From Acidobacteriota bacterium (GTDB lineage: Bacteria > Acidobacteriota > Terriglobia > Bryobacterales > Bryobacteraceae): a DNA stretch of 64,000 nucleotides. Where the stretch lies: assembly GCA_014584705.1 (NCBI GenBank), contig JACTMJ010000026.1:1-64000 (forward strand), read 5' to 3'. The notes beneath the pieces were generated by a model, which saw only the letters and a list, made by a program, of their open reading frames with translations, was not told the origin of the DNA and searched no databases. Made by a program: the position numbers and the translations under genes. Shown in pieces: positions 62,120-64,000 of this stretch. How positions within the stretch are numbered: the stretch's first letter is position 1; each line of letters opens with the position of its first letter.

Positions 62120-63046
62120 TGTGAAATGCCAATTTTCAAGCCATCATCCGCTTTCGGATTGATGGAACAATTGAGGCAAATGTTGGTTTATTTTCCAACG
62201 GGCCTCTTCTGGACTTGCCTTGCCCGAACCCGCACGGTTATTGGGTGAGCATCGCTTCTCCGCCGCCGCTACCCACCCGGCGGGGCTGCTGTCACTGCAC
62301 CCGCAAATTCTCCTTTCCGCGCCAACCACTTGTTCCGGAACCGCTTACGGTGCCGCTTTCACGCCGCTTGGCACGCCGTGGTTCGTTTTGGCCCCACAAG
62401 AACCGATAATCAATCGGCGGGCAAACTGCGCCTCCGTATCCCGCCCTTGCCGTCGCCGCTTTTCCCGGCCCTGTTCCTTGACAACCGAATCCGCCACGAA
62501 CCACCGAAGGGATCCATTCCGTTGGAACCTCGCCCCTTCCGGGGCTCCCGATCCCGGCAAAAAACCGATGCACAAAAGAGAAGGCGAAATCCGGACAAAC
62601 CCGGACAGAGCAACAACCAGAAATATCCAGAGATATTCCCCGGAATCAATGGTTTAGCAAGAACAAGCCCGTCGAAAGCCAGAGCCAAAAATTTCACATA
62701 ATCCGGACAATCCACACCGCTCCGCGCAAGGCGCTTCACCGGAATCGGCAGCCATCGCGTTCTGTCGTCTACGCGGTCGACGGCAGGTTGAAGCAAGAGC
62801 GCCGGTGGCCGGACGGGAAAAGCCGAACGGGAAAAGCCGAATGGGAGAGGGCGTCTTTCACTGCTCCAATGCGTCGAATCCCAACAACGCGACCGGATGC
62901 GGAGATCCCGGAAATTCAGAGAGAAACGAGGAGCGGTAGGTTTTCGAGAAATTTGGTGGACCTCACCGGATGCGTCTTAGAACGCGGGGACGTCTCCCAA
63001 TATACCATGGAACTTCGCCCCTTCTCAGGGGTGGGGAGGTCGGGAT
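62120..63046. other. 0.9 kb region without a convincing gene
   Basis: Short open frames on both strands lack ribosome-binding sites and recognisable protein sequence. CCGGACAA-type words recur at 62591, 62601 and 62703. Base composition is more A-rich at 62570-62700 than in flanking genes. It could be a decayed gene or a large regulatory region upstream of the HD-domain gene. Confidence 0.5.
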
Positions 63047-63616
63047 ATGAAGCGCGATGACGCCTTTCAGATTCTCTGCGAGTTCGTCCAAAGCGATGCC
63101 TTGCGGAAGCATGCCTTGGGTGTGGAAGCCTGCATGGCGTTCTATGCCCGCAAGTTCGGCGTGGACGAGGAACTGTGGCGCGTGACCGCGCTTCTGCATG
63201 ATTTTGATTGGGAGATTCACCCAACGCTCGAAGAACACCCTATGAAGGGCGAGCCGATCCTCATGGAGCGCGGCGTGAGCGAGGAAGTCCGTCGCGCGAT
63301 CCTTTCGCATGCGGAGTACAGCGGAGTTCCCAGGGAATCTCTCCTCGAAAAGGCACTATTTGCGTGTGACGAACTCTCCGGGTTCCTGACTGCCCTTTCC
63401 TATGTTCGGCCCACCCGCAGCATCTTTGAGGTGGAAGTGGGTAGCGTCCGGAAGAAGATGAAAGACAAGGCTTTCGCCCGAAACGTCAACCGCGACGATA
63501 TCCGCAAAGGGGCGGAGGAGTTTGGCATCCCCCTGGACGAACACATCCAGAATTGCATCGACGCCATGCGGGCAACCGCGGACGAACTGGGGCTCCGCGG
63601 GAGCTTTGGGGGCTGA
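63047..63616 (+). CDS. HD-domain (HDIG-type) hydrolase
   Basis: The 189-residue protein has a small HD domain: His in LRKHALGVEACMAFY, HD in ALLHDFDWEIHP, HPMKGEPIL, and a later LSHAEYSGVP with a further metal ligand. The C-terminal half is helical (VGSVRKKMKDKAFARNVNRDDIRKGAEEFG). HDIG proteins of this size are metal-dependent phosphohydrolases of unknown substrate. GGGGAGG precedes the ATG. Confidence 0.85.
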   Translation: MKRDDAFQILCEFVQSDALRKHALGVEACMAFYARKFGVDEELWRVTALLHDFDWEIHPTLEEHPMKGEPILMERGVSEEVRRAILSHAEYSGVPRESLLEKALFACDELSGFLTALSYVRPTRSIFEVEVGSVRKKMKDKAFARNVNRDDIRKGAEEFGIPLDEHIQNCIDAMRATADELGLRGSFGG

Positions 63617-63693
63617 ATGCACCGCCCCCGATAAGAGCGCCCCAAGCGGAAGCGGAGGTGCTTCGCCGGGTGCGGCAATCGCGGTTACTTTCC

Positions 63694-64000
63694 CTATTTG
63701 GCGTTGTAGGAAATGCGCCAGATCACCTTGCCGCCGTCATCGCTCATGAGCAGGCTGCCGTCCGGCAGTTGCATCACATCCACCGGACGCCCCCATACGT
63801 CTTTCGAATCCGGGTCCAGCAGGAATCCGGTGAGGAAGTCACGCGGCGGCCCGGTTGGCTTTCCATCGCCGCCGAAGGGGATGAACACCAGAGAGTACCC
63901 CACCCGCTTCGCACGGTTCCAGGAGCCGTGATACGCGAGGAAGATGCCGTTTCGGTATTCGGCAGGGAACGAATTGCCGGTGTAGAACGTGAAGCCGAGC
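63694..64000 (-). CDS. PQQ-type sugar (sorbosone) dehydrogenase, C-terminal part
   Basis: The frame enters from the right edge and ends at 63694. About 101 residues show the C-terminal blades of a soluble-glucose/sorbosone dehydrogenase beta-propeller: FYTGNSFPAEYRNGIFLAYHGSWNRAK, FLTGFLLDPDS, VWGRPVDVMQLPDGSLLMSDD and VIWRISY. Such periplasmic enzymes oxidise aldoses or sorbosone with PQQ. The N-terminus is outside the window. Confidence 0.8.
   Translation of the reverse strand, partial: LGFTFYTGNSFPAEYRNGIFLAYHGSWNRAKRVGYSLVFIPFGGDGKPTGPPRDFLTGFLLDPDSKDVWGRPVDVMQLPDGSLLMSDDGGKVIWRISYNAK

Overview
The window is high-GC chromosomal DNA, densely coded on both strands, from what is most likely a soil-type Acidobacteriota, probably of the Bryobacterales/Solibacter kind. 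That placement is an inference from gene content and was not tested. The basis is a TamA / SurA-like / TamB locus, the block rpoN-hpf-rapZ, a CHASE2 sensor kinase with an NtrC-type regulator, secreted sugar-utilisation proteins, many Tat/Sec-exported hypotheticals, and a tail-fibre-like secreted protein with end motifs I associate with that group. No rRNA, tRNA or CRISPR array was seen.

Left edge (1-7.3 kb) is the accessory part. It has the end of an IS256-like element running off the window, an IS1595-type transposase fragment, a two-gene unit of a tail-fibre-like repeat protein plus a 1175-residue secreted partner, an AT-rich palindromic intergenic stretch, a glucosaminidase-like hydrolase, and a 47-residue membrane protein overlapping its 3' end.

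7.4-13.9 kb is one long minus-strand unit: TlpA-like thioredoxin, GlcD-like FAD oxidase, Xaa-Pro aminopeptidase, CHASE2 histidine kinase and a sigma-54 activator. The last four are translationally coupled or nearly so. The activator's receiver domain has lost its phospho-acceptor aspartate.

14.0-15.5 kb on the plus strand holds two overlapping 6-pyruvoyl-tetrahydropterin synthase (PTPS) homologues and folE. The two PTPS proteins have complementary losses of catalytic residues: one lacks the Cys, the other the Asp-His pair. This is the most interesting signal in the window.

15.5-29.2 kb carries small hypotheticals, an FbaB/DeoC-type aldolase, a ThiF/MoeB-type adenylyltransferase, the outer-membrane assembly operon (TamA/BamA-like, SurA-like, TamB), a Tat-exported aldo/keto reductase and a soluble hybrid histidine kinase.

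29.5-44 kb has a polytopic membrane protein, a sodium:solute symporter with a readable promoter, rfbB, glmS and purS on the minus strand. Divergent from these is a plus-strand exopolysaccharide-type operon of three GT4 glycosyltransferases, a hexapeptide acyltransferase, an AsnB-type amidotransferase and a GT2 glycosyltransferase.

44-47.2 kb is the rpoN-hpf-rapZ block, so both sigma-54 and an activator for it lie in this window. 47.3-57.9 kb is mostly exported or hydrolytic enzymes: two secreted hypotheticals, a zinc-ribbon protein, a rhodanese, a sugar isomerase/epimerase coupled to an FG-GAP repeat protein, a large glycoside-hydrolase-like protein, a nitrilase and a SIMPL-domain protein. 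58-64 kb contains a lipoprotein phosphoesterase, an amidase_2 cell-wall hydrolase, an Lrp/AsnC regulator, an M23 peptidase, a roughly 0.9 kb stretch without a convincing gene, an HD-domain hydrolase and the 3' end of a PQQ-type sugar dehydrogenase.
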